Of a DNA stretch of 64,000 nucleotides, positions 11,097 through 20,480 are shown piece by piece (within the stretch, counting starts at the first letter, position 1; the number at the start of each line of letters is the position of its first letter). Both the position numbers and the translations under genes were made by a program. The notes under the pieces were generated by a model. That model was not told the DNA's origin. It worked only from the letters and a program-made list of their open reading frames with translations, and ran no database searches. The stretch spans positions 52,063,085-52,127,084 of the forward strand of contig CM047426.1 in the NCBI GenBank assembly GCA_026168455.1, written 5' to 3'. Source of the DNA: Theocolax elegans. Lineage: Eukaryota > Arthropoda > Insecta > Hymenoptera > Cerocephalidae.

Positions 11097-12330
11097 CTAC
11101 CACGACGGAATCTCAATTGGGGTAATCCCTTCTTCTTCCACGAGTCTAGCCCATGTCTGTCGGTCGAGCTCAGCAAGATACTTACGTAATTGATGCTGAA
11201 AGGAATGAAGGTGATCAAGGTCGAAGGTCAGGTCGGGAAAGTTGTTTGTTCGGATTCGTCGGTAGAATCTGAGGGTGTGCAGAGCCCCATGGATACTCTG
11301 TGATATTGACGACACATGTTTAACCCAATCAACAGTTGGAGTGATCCACACCCCCAGAGACTTCACAGCACACTCATATGGCAGCGGCGTGCCGTTCACA
11401 CATACTCGCTCAATGCCTCCAAGATCAAATCTAGAAATATAGAGTTGACTACCTAGTAAAATAACCTTAGTCTTCGAGACATTTAACGTTAATCCATTCA
11501 TCATCACCCAATCAGCTACTGCACTAGCATCCCGAGTCATCCTCTCCACAGCCAGGTCGAATTCCGCCGGGGGAAATGAATAATAAAGTTGAGTGTCGTC
11601 TGCGAAAATCATAGGTCGCGAGTATTCCAGGACCGCAGGCAGGTCGTTAATAAAAATTGAAAAGAGGAGGGGACCAAGAACACTACCCTGTGGGACGCCC
11701 GTAAAGACAGCGGACCATCCAGAACGGTCGCCCCCATCACCCTCAACGGCCTGCGTGCGACCCTGCAAATACGTGTAAAACCATTGAATAACGATCTCTG
11801 AACAGCCAATTGCTCGAAGCTTACGTAGGAGTGCTCCATGGGGGACCGTATCAAAGGTCTTAGAGAAGTCGAATAAGACCAGCAGAGTTAACTTACGTTG
11901 GTCGATACCCCTGCGCACATCCTCAAGCACCCCAAGCAATGCCGTTTGTGTACTATGTCCCCGCCGAAATCCAGCCTGTCTGCAGGAGAGAAGATCACTC
12001 TCCTCCAAGTATCTCGACAGCTATCCGTGCACAATTCGCTCGAGCAACTTTGACACCTCGCTCAGCCGCGCTATAGGTCTAGTTTCTGTAACGCTGCTAC
12101 ATACACTGGACTTTGCCAGCGGATACAGCAGCGCCCTCTTCCATTGTGAGGGAAAGCAGCCCGACCGAAGCGAGGCATCAAAGACACTCGCCAGGTGGCC
12201 CAGAATTGACAAGCCCGCGATCTTAAGCATAGGAACAGAAATGCCATCAACACCGATCGCCCGCGAGGTCGCCCCCTCCAAAGCTTTGCCAACATCCGCA
12301 GCTCCAACTCGATTAAAGTCAAAGCGACAT
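11097..12330 (-). pseudogene. LINE-c ORF2: reverse transcriptase, 5'-truncated, one stop, internal deletion
   Basis: Minus-strand reverse transcriptase of a CR1/L2-like (Jockey-group) LINE. Reading from 12330: a palm start with IGVDGISVPMLK, then SEVSKLLERIVHG. One in-frame TAG at 12021-12023 stands where LINE-e has Gln. Next come QAGFRRGHSTQTALL, a DFSKTFDTVPH motif A, GVPQGSVLGPLLFSIFINDLP, and the catalytic FADDTQLY with both Asp present. After SLGVWITPTVDW and a short HGALHTLRF block, about 150 residues present in LINEs e and g are missing. The frame rejoins at the C-terminal KYLAELDRQTWARLVEEEG, so an in-frame deletion removed the HFDYAC region. The 5' truncation falls exactly at GA tract D. 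Confidence 0.9.
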
Positions 12331-12331
12331 G

Positions 12332-12373
<42 letters not shown>

Positions 12374-12487
12374 GACAGAGAGAGAGAGAGAGACAGAGAG
12401 AGAGAGAGACAGTGAAAGAGAGAATGAGAGAGAGAGAGAGAGAGACAGAGAGAGAGAGAGACAGTGAAAGAGAGAATGAGAGAGAGA

Positions 12488-12519
<32 letters not shown>

Positions 12520-12963
12520 CAGTGAGAGAGAGAATGAGAGAGAGTATGAGAGATAGAATCAGAGAACGAGAGGTACAGAGCGAGAGAGAGAATGAGGGAG
12601 AGAGAATGAGAGAGAGAGAGAGTGAGAGAGAGAGAATGAGAGAGAGTATGAGAGATAGAGACAGAGAACGAGAGGTACAGAGCGAGAGAGAGAATGAGGG
12701 AGAGAGAATGAGGGAGAGAGAATGAGAGAGAGAGTGGGAGAGAGAATGAGAGAGAGTATGAGAGATAGAGACAGAGAACGAGAGGTACAGAGCGAGAGAG
12801 AGAATGAGGGAGAGAGAATGAGAGAGAGAGAGAGTGAGAGAGAGAGAATGAGAGAGTGTATGAGAGATAGAGACAGAGAACGAGAGGTACAGAGCGAGTA
12901 AGAATTAGGGAGAATGAAGGAGTGCGAGAGTGAGAATGAGTAAGAATGAGAGTCTGTGTGAGG
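12331..12963. repeat. GA/TC-rich tract D with about 100-bp higher-order repeats
   Basis: (GA)n plus a repeated block containing GAACGAGAGGTACAGAGCG, with AGGTACAG at 12571, 12673, 12783 and 12883 (periods 102, 110, 100). Its distal end (about 12885-12962) is clearly similar to tract A (CGAGTAAGAAT, GTGCGAGAGTGAGA, GAGTAAGAATGAG). It lies between LINE-c (5' end) and LINE-d (3' end). The long Ser/Leu frames here are low complexity. Confidence 0.9.
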
Positions 12964-13530
12964 GATAGATAGATAGATAGATATAAGTTTATTTGTACAT
13001 TACAAAAAATAATAATGACAATGTAATTAAATATAAATAAAATCTGAATAAAATACAAGTCATCAGGCGCAAGTGATATCACAGTCAAATATATAACATT
13101 AAGGTAACAATATCACAGCCAACTAATAATACGTATACGGTGAATATCACAGTAAGTCAGAAGTATAAAATAAATACAAATAAAACAACGGTCGGTTACA
13201 TCTATCAGTCCTAATTATAAAATTACATAAATAAAGAAGGACTGTACAAAATCAATCATACAAATATCATTGATTCATCACCAGTCTTACCATAATAAAT
13301 ACATTCTCGCACATTAAGTTGTATATGGGACAATACATACAATGATTCTACACATAATATAATAAATAAATAAATAAATATATAAATTAATCAAGTGCCA
13401 AGAGATGTCTCCGCGTCGCGGCCTTGAAACCTTTTAGCGATGGTAGACCACGAATTTCCGTCGGTAGGGAGTTCCACAGATGTGCACCTTGAACCTGGAG
13501 AGAGCGTTTACCAGTCTCCGTGCGCATCAT
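12964..13530 (-). pseudogene. LINE-d C-terminal fragment and 3' UTR
   Basis: On the minus strand, codons from 13530 to a TAA at 13387-13389 give a C-terminal peptide with the HLWNSLPTEIR and SLKGFKAATRRHL motifs common at the ends of non-LTR reverse transcriptases. The 3' UTR (12964-13386) ends in (ATCT)n, then the TC tract. This NSLP-type C-terminus differs from the LDRQ-W ending of LINEs c and e, so a different LINE lineage uses the same tract. It is 5'-truncated at GA tract E. Confidence 0.8.
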
Positions 13531-13637
13531 GAGGGAGAGAGAGAATGAGAGAGAGAATGAAAGATAGAGAGAATGAGAGATAGAGAGAGTAAGAGATAGA
13601 GAGAATGAGAGATAGAGAGAGTGAGAGATAGAGAGAA
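13531..13637. repeat. GA/TC tract E
   Basis: (GA)n with repeated GAATGAGAGATAGAGA units, at the 5' truncation of LINE-d. It is followed by a GTGCGAGAGTAAGAG motif (13659) also found in tracts A and D. Confidence 0.85.
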
Positions 13638-13679
13638 CACAAAAGTTAGATTAATAAAGTGCGAGAGTAAGAGCTAGGT

Positions 13680-13696
13680 CCCGGTTCAAATCCGGG
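13680..13696 (+). other. tRNA T-arm-like hairpin (B-box)
   Basis: CCCGGTTCAAATCCGGG is a perfect 5-bp stem with a 7-nt TTCAAAT loop, exactly the T arm/B-box of a tRNA. No matching A box or acceptor stem is seen upstream, so this is only a tRNA-derived remnant, perhaps a SINE piece. Confidence 0.6.
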
Positions 13697-13699
13697 CTG

Positions 13700-13979
13700 A
13701 AGCTGTTTTCATTGAAATTTCGAAAATGTCTGAAGAGTTGAATTTTATTTTTCATACAAGAAATTATAAGAATATTGCATTTTTCAAGGTTTTCTCGGTG
13801 ACATGTTGTTATAGTAACTTGAAGCTTTGTAAAATGATAGATAATTACATAACGGAGAGCAACTAACTCCTGTTTTTGCGTAAATTTGTTTTTATTAATT
13901 GTTATAAGTAAATTAGTTGTTTTTTCGTCTGCTATTTTCTGGTGCGAAATTTGTATTTGTAATTGAGTATGATACCCAC
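13700..13979 (-). repeat. Dispersed repeat next to TTAA, second copy at 58282-58556
   Basis: On the minus strand this begins right after a TTAA (13980-13983) with GTGGGTATCATACTCAATT and is clearly similar to 58282 onward. Both copies can be read as a peptide with the blocks HTQL, QKIADEKTTNLLITIN, FTQ and ELVALRYVI. Differences fall at all codon positions, so I do not claim a gene. It is probably a non-autonomous TTAA-type element. Confidence 0.6.
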
Positions 13980-13995
13980 TTAAACAAGTTATCAA

Positions 13996-14107
13996 TCGAC
14001 ATAAGAAGGTTTAAAACGTGTAATGAACGAAAAATTGCTGAAATGAGTTTTTGGTATGACATCTTACCTGGGATATGATCTGAGATCTTCAGTGTGATTT
14101 TTTAATG

Positions 14108-14144
<37 letters not shown>
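13996..14144. repeat. AT-rich spacer ending in (TA)n
   Basis: No gene is seen. It ends in an uninterrupted (AT)n run (about 14111-14144) that abuts the fold-back element. Confidence 0.6.
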
Positions 14145-14146
<2 letters not shown>

Positions 14147-15136
14147 GGTATTCCACGTGAAGTGGTCCGATCAAAATTTTAAAATGCACCAAATTTTGGG
14201 TACACATTGCAAATGTTTTTCAGAAAACAGAAAAAAATTTTTAGGTACTGGAATCTATTTGCTCAAAAGTTATTCTAACCTCAAAAAGTGAATTTTTTCT
14301 AGTTTTTTTCAACACCAGCTGGGTTTACCGCTATTTAACTCAAAATCTATCAACTTTTACTATAAAAAATTATATATAACATTCGTTGCTAACTATGTCT
14401 AGAATTTATCCTTCTGGGTTAGAATTTCTAATCTCAAGGTTAATGTTACATAAACTACATGTCAATATTCAACTTAAAAATAGTGTAAGTGCGCCACAAT
14501 TGATTTTTTTATCCAAAAGTCTAAAAAAAAGCTTGAAGCAATACCTTTCGAATGGTCTGTAGCATTTTTGGGGCCTTCAATTCTGTAAAAAGTTATAATT
14601 TAAAGAAACTCGAAATTTTTTTAAAAATTTAAATGGGAATTACCATGTTAATTTTTGTGAATTTTATATCTTTCTTTAAATTATCATAACTTTTTACAGA
14701 ATTGAAGGCCCCAAAAATGCTACAGACCATTCGAAAGGTATTGCTTCAAGTTTTTTTTACACTTTTGGATAAAAAAATTAATTGTGGCGCACTTACACTA
14801 TTTTTAAGTTGAATATTGACATGTAGTTTATGTAACATTAACCTTGAGATTAAAAATTCTAACCCAGAAGGATAAATTCTTGACATAGTTAGCAACGAAT
14901 GTTATATATAATGTTTTATAGTAAAAGTTGATAGATTTTGAGTTAAATAGCGGTAAACCCAGCTGGTGTTGAAAAAAACTAGAAAAAATTCACTTTTTGA
15001 GGTTAGAATAACTTTTGAGCAAATAGATTCCAGTACCTAAAAATTTTTTTCTGTTTTCTGAAAAACATTTGTAATGTGTACCCAAAATTTGGTGCATTTT
15101 AAAATTTTGATCGGACCACTTCACGTGGAATACCCC
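14145..15136. mobile_element. Fold-back element P, complete copy 1 (992 bp)
   Basis: Almost perfect inverted repeat along its full length. The left end GGGGTATTCCACGTGAAG and its complement close at 15136, with the centre near 14640. It is flanked by TA-rich DNA, suggesting TA target duplication as in Tc1/mariner-type MITEs. Frames at 14990-15262 are non-coding. Other copies lie at 51765-52698 (complete), 45038-45569 and 51409-51755 (half), and about 61400-61760 (diverged half). Confidence 0.9.
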
Positions 15137-15399
15137 ATATATATAAGTAAACAATATATCAAAAATAATATAACAAAACAATATATCAAAAATTGTAAAA
15201 ACAAATCGTTATTTCTATTTGAACTTCTAATATTTGTTATCCTAGTACATGTGATATTTTAAATTCTAATTGGAATGTTATAATTAATAATTTATTAATA
15301 TGAATCGATCTATTATGAATTATATAAAGTTTATGAGATATTAATGTAAATAATAATATTAGAATTAATTATTGGGAGTAACAAAAATTGTTAATGATA
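15137..15399. other. AT-rich spacer
   Basis: I see no gene or clear element; low-complexity AT-rich sequence. Confidence 0.5.
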
Positions 15400-15618
15400 T
15401 AAATAGTAAAAATGATCATTCTTCTATTAATTATTACGGATTTATCCCAACAAATTATATAATTGTAATATTTTTTTAATTACTAGTACTATAAATTATT
15501 TTACTAAATAGTTTTTAAAAAGTAATTTTTTGAATATTACATTACATGTAATTTCATGGTAAAGAATTATTATGTTAACAATACTATTTAACTGCGAGCG
15601 AAGCGAGCATTTTGGCTA
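15400..15618 (+). repeat. Inverted-repeat arm with Helitron-like 3' end (partner 19222-19438)
   Basis: About 215 bp that recur inverted at 19222-19438. The arm ends with GCGAGCGAAGCGAGC then GGCTA, like the GC-rich motif before the CTAG end of the other Helitrons here. Helitron H1 begins directly after it. Confidence 0.75.
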
Positions 15619-15739
15619 TCTATATTATATTAAAATTCATCCGATCTCCGGTGTCCGGCGGTGGTGTTCGGTGTCCCGCGGCGGTGTCCGGTCTCCTGTT
15701 GTAAGAATTAAGAGTATGTGTGAAGTAGAAGGGTAAACG

Positions 15740-16815
15740 CTGATATTTCGGGAATTTCTCAATTATTTCGGGATAACTTCACTAAATATGGGATTTCCTG
15801 GATATTTCGGGAATTTTTGAGGTATTCCGGGATAACGCCACTAATTTCAGGATTTTCTAAATAATTCGGTAATTTCTTAGATATGCCGGGAAATCTTCAC
15901 TAATTTAGGGTTTTCCTGGATGTTTCAGGATTTTCTTAAGTATTCCGGGAGAACTCCACCACTTTCGGGATTTCCTGGATGTTTCGGGATATTCTGTGGT
16001 ATTCCGGTATAAATGCACCAATTTCGGAATTTCCTGGATGTTTCGGGATTTTCTGAGGTATTGCGGAATAAATGCACCAATTTCGGAATTTCCTGGATGT
16101 TTCGGGATTTTCTGACGTATTCAGGGTAACTCCACCACTTTCGGGATTTCCTGGATGTTTCGGGATATTCTGTGGTATTCCGGTATAAATCCACCAATTT
16201 CGGAATTTCATGGATGTTTCGGGATTTTCTGAGGTATTCCGGAATAAATCCACCAATTTCGGAATTTCCTGGATTTTTCGGGATTTTCTGATGTATTCCG
16301 GGATAACTCCACTAATTTCGAGATTTTCTTAATATTTCGATTATTTCTGATGTATGCCGGGATAAATTTACTAATTTTGGGATTTACTGGATACTTCGGG
16401 AGTTTCTGAGTTATTTCGGGATAACTTCACTAATTATGAGATTTCCTGGATATTTCGGGTAACTTCACTAATTACGGGATTTCCTGGATATTTCGGGAAT
16501 TTTTGATGTATTCCGGGATAACTCCACCAATTCCGAGATTTTCCTAATATTTCGATAATTTCTGAGGTATTCCGGGTTAACTTCACTAATTTTGGGATTT
16601 ACTGGATACTTCGGGAGTTTCTGAGTTATTTCGGGATAACTTCACTAATTATGAAATTTCCTGGATATTTCGGGATAACTTCACTAATTACGGGATTTCC
16701 TCGATATTTCGGGAATTTCTGAGGTATACCGGGATAACTTAACTAATTTTGGGATTTTCTGCATATTTCGAGAATTTGTGAGTTATTTGTGAGTTATAAC
16801 TCCACTAATTACGGG
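15740..16815. repeat. 59-60 bp minisatellite, about 18 degenerate copies
   Basis: Each unit contains TTTCCTGGATGTTTCGGG-like, TCTGAGGTATTCCGGGATAA and CTCCACTAATTTCGGGA segments. The first block falls at 15971, 16030, 16089 and 16147 (59, 59, 58 bp apart). Minus-strand frames here encode a repeated peptide (PETSRKFRNW and similar) only because 59-60 bp units read periodically. Not a gene. Confidence 0.9.
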
Positions 16816-17195
16816 ATAAAATATTAAAAAAGTGTATAAGCACTTTTGCAAGTACTGTAATTTTTGTATATTTTTGTACCAAATTAAATTATTACATTAA
16901 GAACATACCTATAAGTAATTAATAATAAATAATAGTCACTACATACATAAATAATGTAAAAATAAAGTGGTCACGGTAATACTATCATAGACTGAAGCAG
17001 TACTGTCAGTCTAATAATTTTTAATAACTTATGTAATATATTTTAATGTAATATATATTTTATTTGGTGATTCGTTCTGTCTTTTTTTACATTTAAATAT
17101 ACGTTTTTACACATTTTTCATCATACTCTATTACAAAGGTGTAAAATGAGTGAGTAAGGTGGATAAAAAAATAAAAATTTATTTTTGATTTATTA

Positions 17196-18492
17196 TCTAT
17201 ATATATATATCAAAATTCATCCATTCTCCGGTGTCCGGTATCCCAAATGTTACAAGAATTAAACGTATGTGTGGAGTGGAAGGGTTATCGCTGAATACGA
17301 CAACCACTCATCATTTATCTTACATGTAATGATAGGTGCAGGAGGAGTCATAAGGGGGGGAGGGGTAAAATTAGAAATTTTTTAAAATATTTTATAGGGA
17401 TTATCGGTGTGAATTATATGTGAATTAGAATATGACGACCATTCTTTTTATTCTAAAAAAACTAAGATGAGGTTTTTGGTTACGGTGAATAGCGATATGA
17501 TAATTCACTCTTCATTTATCCTTTATTTATTGCTTGATGGAGGAGGGGCAAGAGGGGCAGGGGGAAATAAAATTAGTAAAATTCCAAAAATAATTTAGGG
17601 GTTACGGTACAGCTGAATAACAATACACAACCAGTCTTAATTTATCCCCCATGTAATGATTGAGTGGTAGGGGGTAAGAAGGGGGTTTAGTAGAAAAATT
17701 CCAAAAATATTTTATAGGAGTTTACGGTAAAAAAAAATGATCACAGTAATACGAACACTGACAAAAACAGTACTATTACTCTAATAAATTTTGATAACAT
17801 ATATAATATAATATATATATAATTTAATGTAATACATATTTTATTTGACGATACGTTTTATTCTTTTTTATTACATTTACACATATAGATTTTTTTTACA
17901 AACATTTTTATCATCTCCTATTTCTAAGATGTAAAATGCGTGAGGAAGGTGGTTAAAAAATTTAAAATATTATTTTTCTTTCATTTTTTTAATGTAATAC
18001 CAAATGTAATCTTAAAATAACTTTTATAATTAATATTCAATTTTTATTATTGTAATTGTATAATATCATTTATATTTTTTGGTTTCAAATACTAATATTC
18101 TTTTTTATAAAAGATTTTTGAAAATAAAACAAAATTAATAAAATGCCTTACTCCAGTGTAAGTTTTATCATGTCGATTATTTTTAATTTTTTTTTAATTG
18201 TTTCAGTATTATGTAGAAATATGTTCAGTATCTATAAACTCTTGTGTAATTGACTAAGATTAAATAAGTATATACAATATTGCAAATATAATACACTGTT
18301 ATTTTTATTTTATTGACTAAAAAAATTGATTGTAACTGAATACTAGGTTAATTAATTACACATTATATTATATTTTATATTTTTATTCAATTAAATTGTA
18401 AAATTATAAATTTAAAAAAAATTAAAAAAATAAGTGTATATTTAGTGTAATTTCGACCGAGGGAGCGTCAGCGACCGAGGAATTGTTGCTAG
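17196..18492 (+). mobile_element. Helitron H2, 1,297 bp, nested in H1
   Basis: Starts TCTATATATATATATCAAAA after an A. It ends GACCGAGG...GTTGCTAG at 18492 and is followed by T, the canonical A^T insertion. A GC-rich GGGAGCGTCAGCGACC motif lies about 15-40 bp before the end. It aligns with H1 at the 5' end and at 17735-17975. No coding sequence. Confidence 0.7.
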
Positions 18493-18592
18493 TAAAAGAA
18501 ATATATTTAATTAGAATAAAATAAAGATAATTTGCATTAAACTAAATAAAGTGTGTTTTATAAGTATTGTAAACAGTGTATTTATTTTTGTT

Positions 18593-18690
18593 GCTTTTTA
18601 TGAATTTTGATGCCTGCCCCCGCCGACCAGCAAGCACTCGCTTCGCTCGTGATTGTAAATGTCGGGGGCAAGCATTAGAACTCATAAAAA
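18593..18690. other. Imperfect long hairpin
   Basis: TTTTTATGA...GATGCCTGCCCCCG on the left pairs with CGGGGGCAAGCATTAG...TCATAAAAA on the right, around a loop with CACTCGCTTCGCTCG. It could be an embedded small fold-back or a Helitron internal hairpin. Confidence 0.7.
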
Positions 18691-18902
18691 ATCTCTAAAC
18701 AACAATAAATCTGAGAGAAGAGAAATCTCTAAAACCCTTGAAGTCTCCGTTAGAGACACTGAAGTGGCAAGTAAAAATCCTATATTAAATTAAGGAGGAT
18801 CCCGTTTTGGACGTTCCCCGGTTCTCCGGTTCTCCGGTTTTAAGATGTGACTATTTTATTCTTAATTAGAAGATCAGCTTTATGAATCTGGAAAATTTTT
18901 TT

Positions 18903-19190
18903 TCACATTTAGACAGGATGGCAAGTAGATTTCCCAGTAGACGATGCGAAGATGAGCTCGAGGTCACCCTGATCACCTGGACATCGTCTCCAAGAAGCGA
19001 CACTCTTTTTCTCATATTCAGATATTTTAACAGGCAGGCTTTCCAGTAGATGATGTCCGGATGACCTAGAGGTCACCCTAACTACCTGGACATCGTCTCC
19101 AATAAGCGACACTCTTTTTCACATATTCAGACATTTTGACATGCACGCTTTCCAGTAGATGATGTCCGGATGACCTAGATGATAGCTAGA
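18903..19190. repeat. 109-bp tandem repeat, about 2.6 copies
   Basis: CCAGTAGAtGATG blocks start at 18934, 19043 and 19152, exactly 109 bp apart. Units contain GGTCACCCT, CACCTGGACATCGTCTCC and GCGACACTCTTTTTC. It lies close to the presumed H1 3' end. Confidence 0.9.
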
Positions 19191-19221
19191 TTCTTACTTC
19201 TAGTTTTAATTTGATAAATAG

Positions 19222-19438
19222 CCAAATTGCTCGCTTCGCTCGCACTTAAATATTATTGTTAACATAATATTTCTTTACCATGAAATTACAATATAATGTA
19301 ATATTCAAAAAATTATTAATTTAAAACTATTTATTAATATAATTTATAGTACTAGTAATTAAATAAATATTACAATTATATAATTTGTTGGGATAAATCC
19401 GTAATAACTAATAAAAGAATGATCATTTTTACTATTTA
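19222..19438 (-). repeat. Inverted-repeat arm, partner of 15400-15618
   Basis: Reverse complement of the left arm, with GCTCGCTTCGCTCGC near its inner edge. LINE-e begins immediately after it at about 19440, inside the arm sequence ACTATTTAT. Confidence 0.8.
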
Positions 19439-19439
19439 T

Positions 19440-20453
19440 ATCCCGACCCTCACCACTGGGACGGCCAAGCGCGTCGCCTCGCCCACTTCGCCGCCATGTG
19501 CGCAGGTTGCTAAGCAACCTCGCGGCGCCGCGCCCACTGAGAGTTGCTCTGGCCTACCCGCGCAACAATCTAATACCGTGGATATGTCAGCTCTCCTATC
19601 CGAATTCGCGAGCCGGTTAGAGGCTAACTTCAAGCGCACAGTCTCGCGCATTGAATCCTCGGTGCAGGGGCTGGCCAGCGAGATTCGTGATCTTAACGCC
19701 CGGGTTGCGCAAATAGAAGCGACGACGGAAACAAGATTTTCCGGTGTCTCGAGCCGCCTGGGAGCGCTTGAAGCAGCAAACGAGGAGATACGTGGCAGGT
19801 TGAATGATACACAGACCATTCGGTCTTCGTCGGCGGGGTCGTCTATGACCGCCTCTTCGGATACTTGTGAGTTGTTGATATTAGGCGTTCCTGCGAATCT
19901 TGCATTATCTGAGGAGGAGATCGTAGTTAAAATTCTTTCTGCCATTGATCTCCCACGTGTCAGCTCCCATGTCATTAGTACACGTCCTTGGCTTGCTCGG
20001 AATAAGACGGGAGCTAAAAAATCGGGACCGGCAAATTCGTCCACAACTGCAAGCGGCTTTAATAATAGTTCTAGTTTTAATTTAATCGATAATCTTAGTG
20101 GTAGTAGTAGAGATAATGTAAGCGTCAACAAAGGCCTTGTTTTCCGTGTTTCTTCCCCATCAATTAGAGATCTTACTTTGAAAAAGGCTCGCCTTCTAAA
20201 GGGATTATCTGCGGACTCTCTCTTTGGTGCGGGAGGAAGCTCATCAATTTTTTTGCGTGCGCTCTGGCCCAAGGAGTTGCACGTCTTACTTAGTAAAGCG
20301 TTGCGTCATTCCTTAGACTTGGGTTTTGCTAGGCCTTTGATTAAGAACTACACGGTATTTTTGCGGAAAACGAAGGGAGGGCAGCTTTTCCCCATTCACT
20401 CAGAATCCGACTTGGCTAAATTTTCAAACATTAATCCATCTCCTCCTCAATGA
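19440..20453 (+). pseudogene. LINE-e ORF1 (coiled-coil RNA-binding protein), 5'-truncated
   Basis: Open frame of about 338 residues; the apparent ATG at 19419 belongs to the adjacent inverted-repeat arm, so the true start is missing. An N-terminal Pro/Ser/Ala-rich part is followed by a heptad-rich coiled coil (roughly residues 50-130 of the frame; ALLSEFASRLEANFKR, GLASEIRDLNARVAQIE). Next come a compact domain (LLILGVPANLALSEEEIVVK), a Ser/Asn-rich linker, and a basic C-terminal block with LTLKKARLLKGLS and LIKNYTVFLRKTKGG. Coiled coil plus RNA-binding-like fold fits LINE ORF1 proteins, which coat LINE RNA. ORF2 begins shortly downstream. Confidence 0.75.
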
Positions 20454-20480
20454 AGGTCAACTGGTCAGACGTCATCACCT

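Larger units (their letters stand above)
15619..19203 (+). mobile_element. Helitron H1 (non-autonomous), interrupted by Helitron H2
   Basis: Starts TCTATATTATATTAAAA directly after an A. A candidate 3' end CTAG at 19200-19203 is followed by T, consistent with Helitron insertion between A and T. The 5' end (AAAATTCATCC, TCTCCGGTGTCCGG) and the block at 16970-17190 are shared with H2, so they are one family. It contains the 59-bp minisatellite and the 109-bp tandem repeat and has no Rep/helicase coding. The 3' boundary is less certain than the 5' one. Confidence 0.55.

Noticed and set aside
12241..13088. Long Arg/Glu (plus) and Ser/Leu (minus) frames
   Set aside because: Low-complexity translation of GA tract D; only the first part of the minus frame (LINE-c RT) is real.
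15925..16256. Repeated peptide (PETSRKFRNW...) on the minus strand
   Set aside because: By-product of the 59-60 bp minisatellite; neighbouring units shift frame.
19436..20272. 278-residue minus frame opposite LINE-e ORF1
   Set aside because: Antisense shadow of ORF1; the plus frame has a coiled coil and sits before ORF2.
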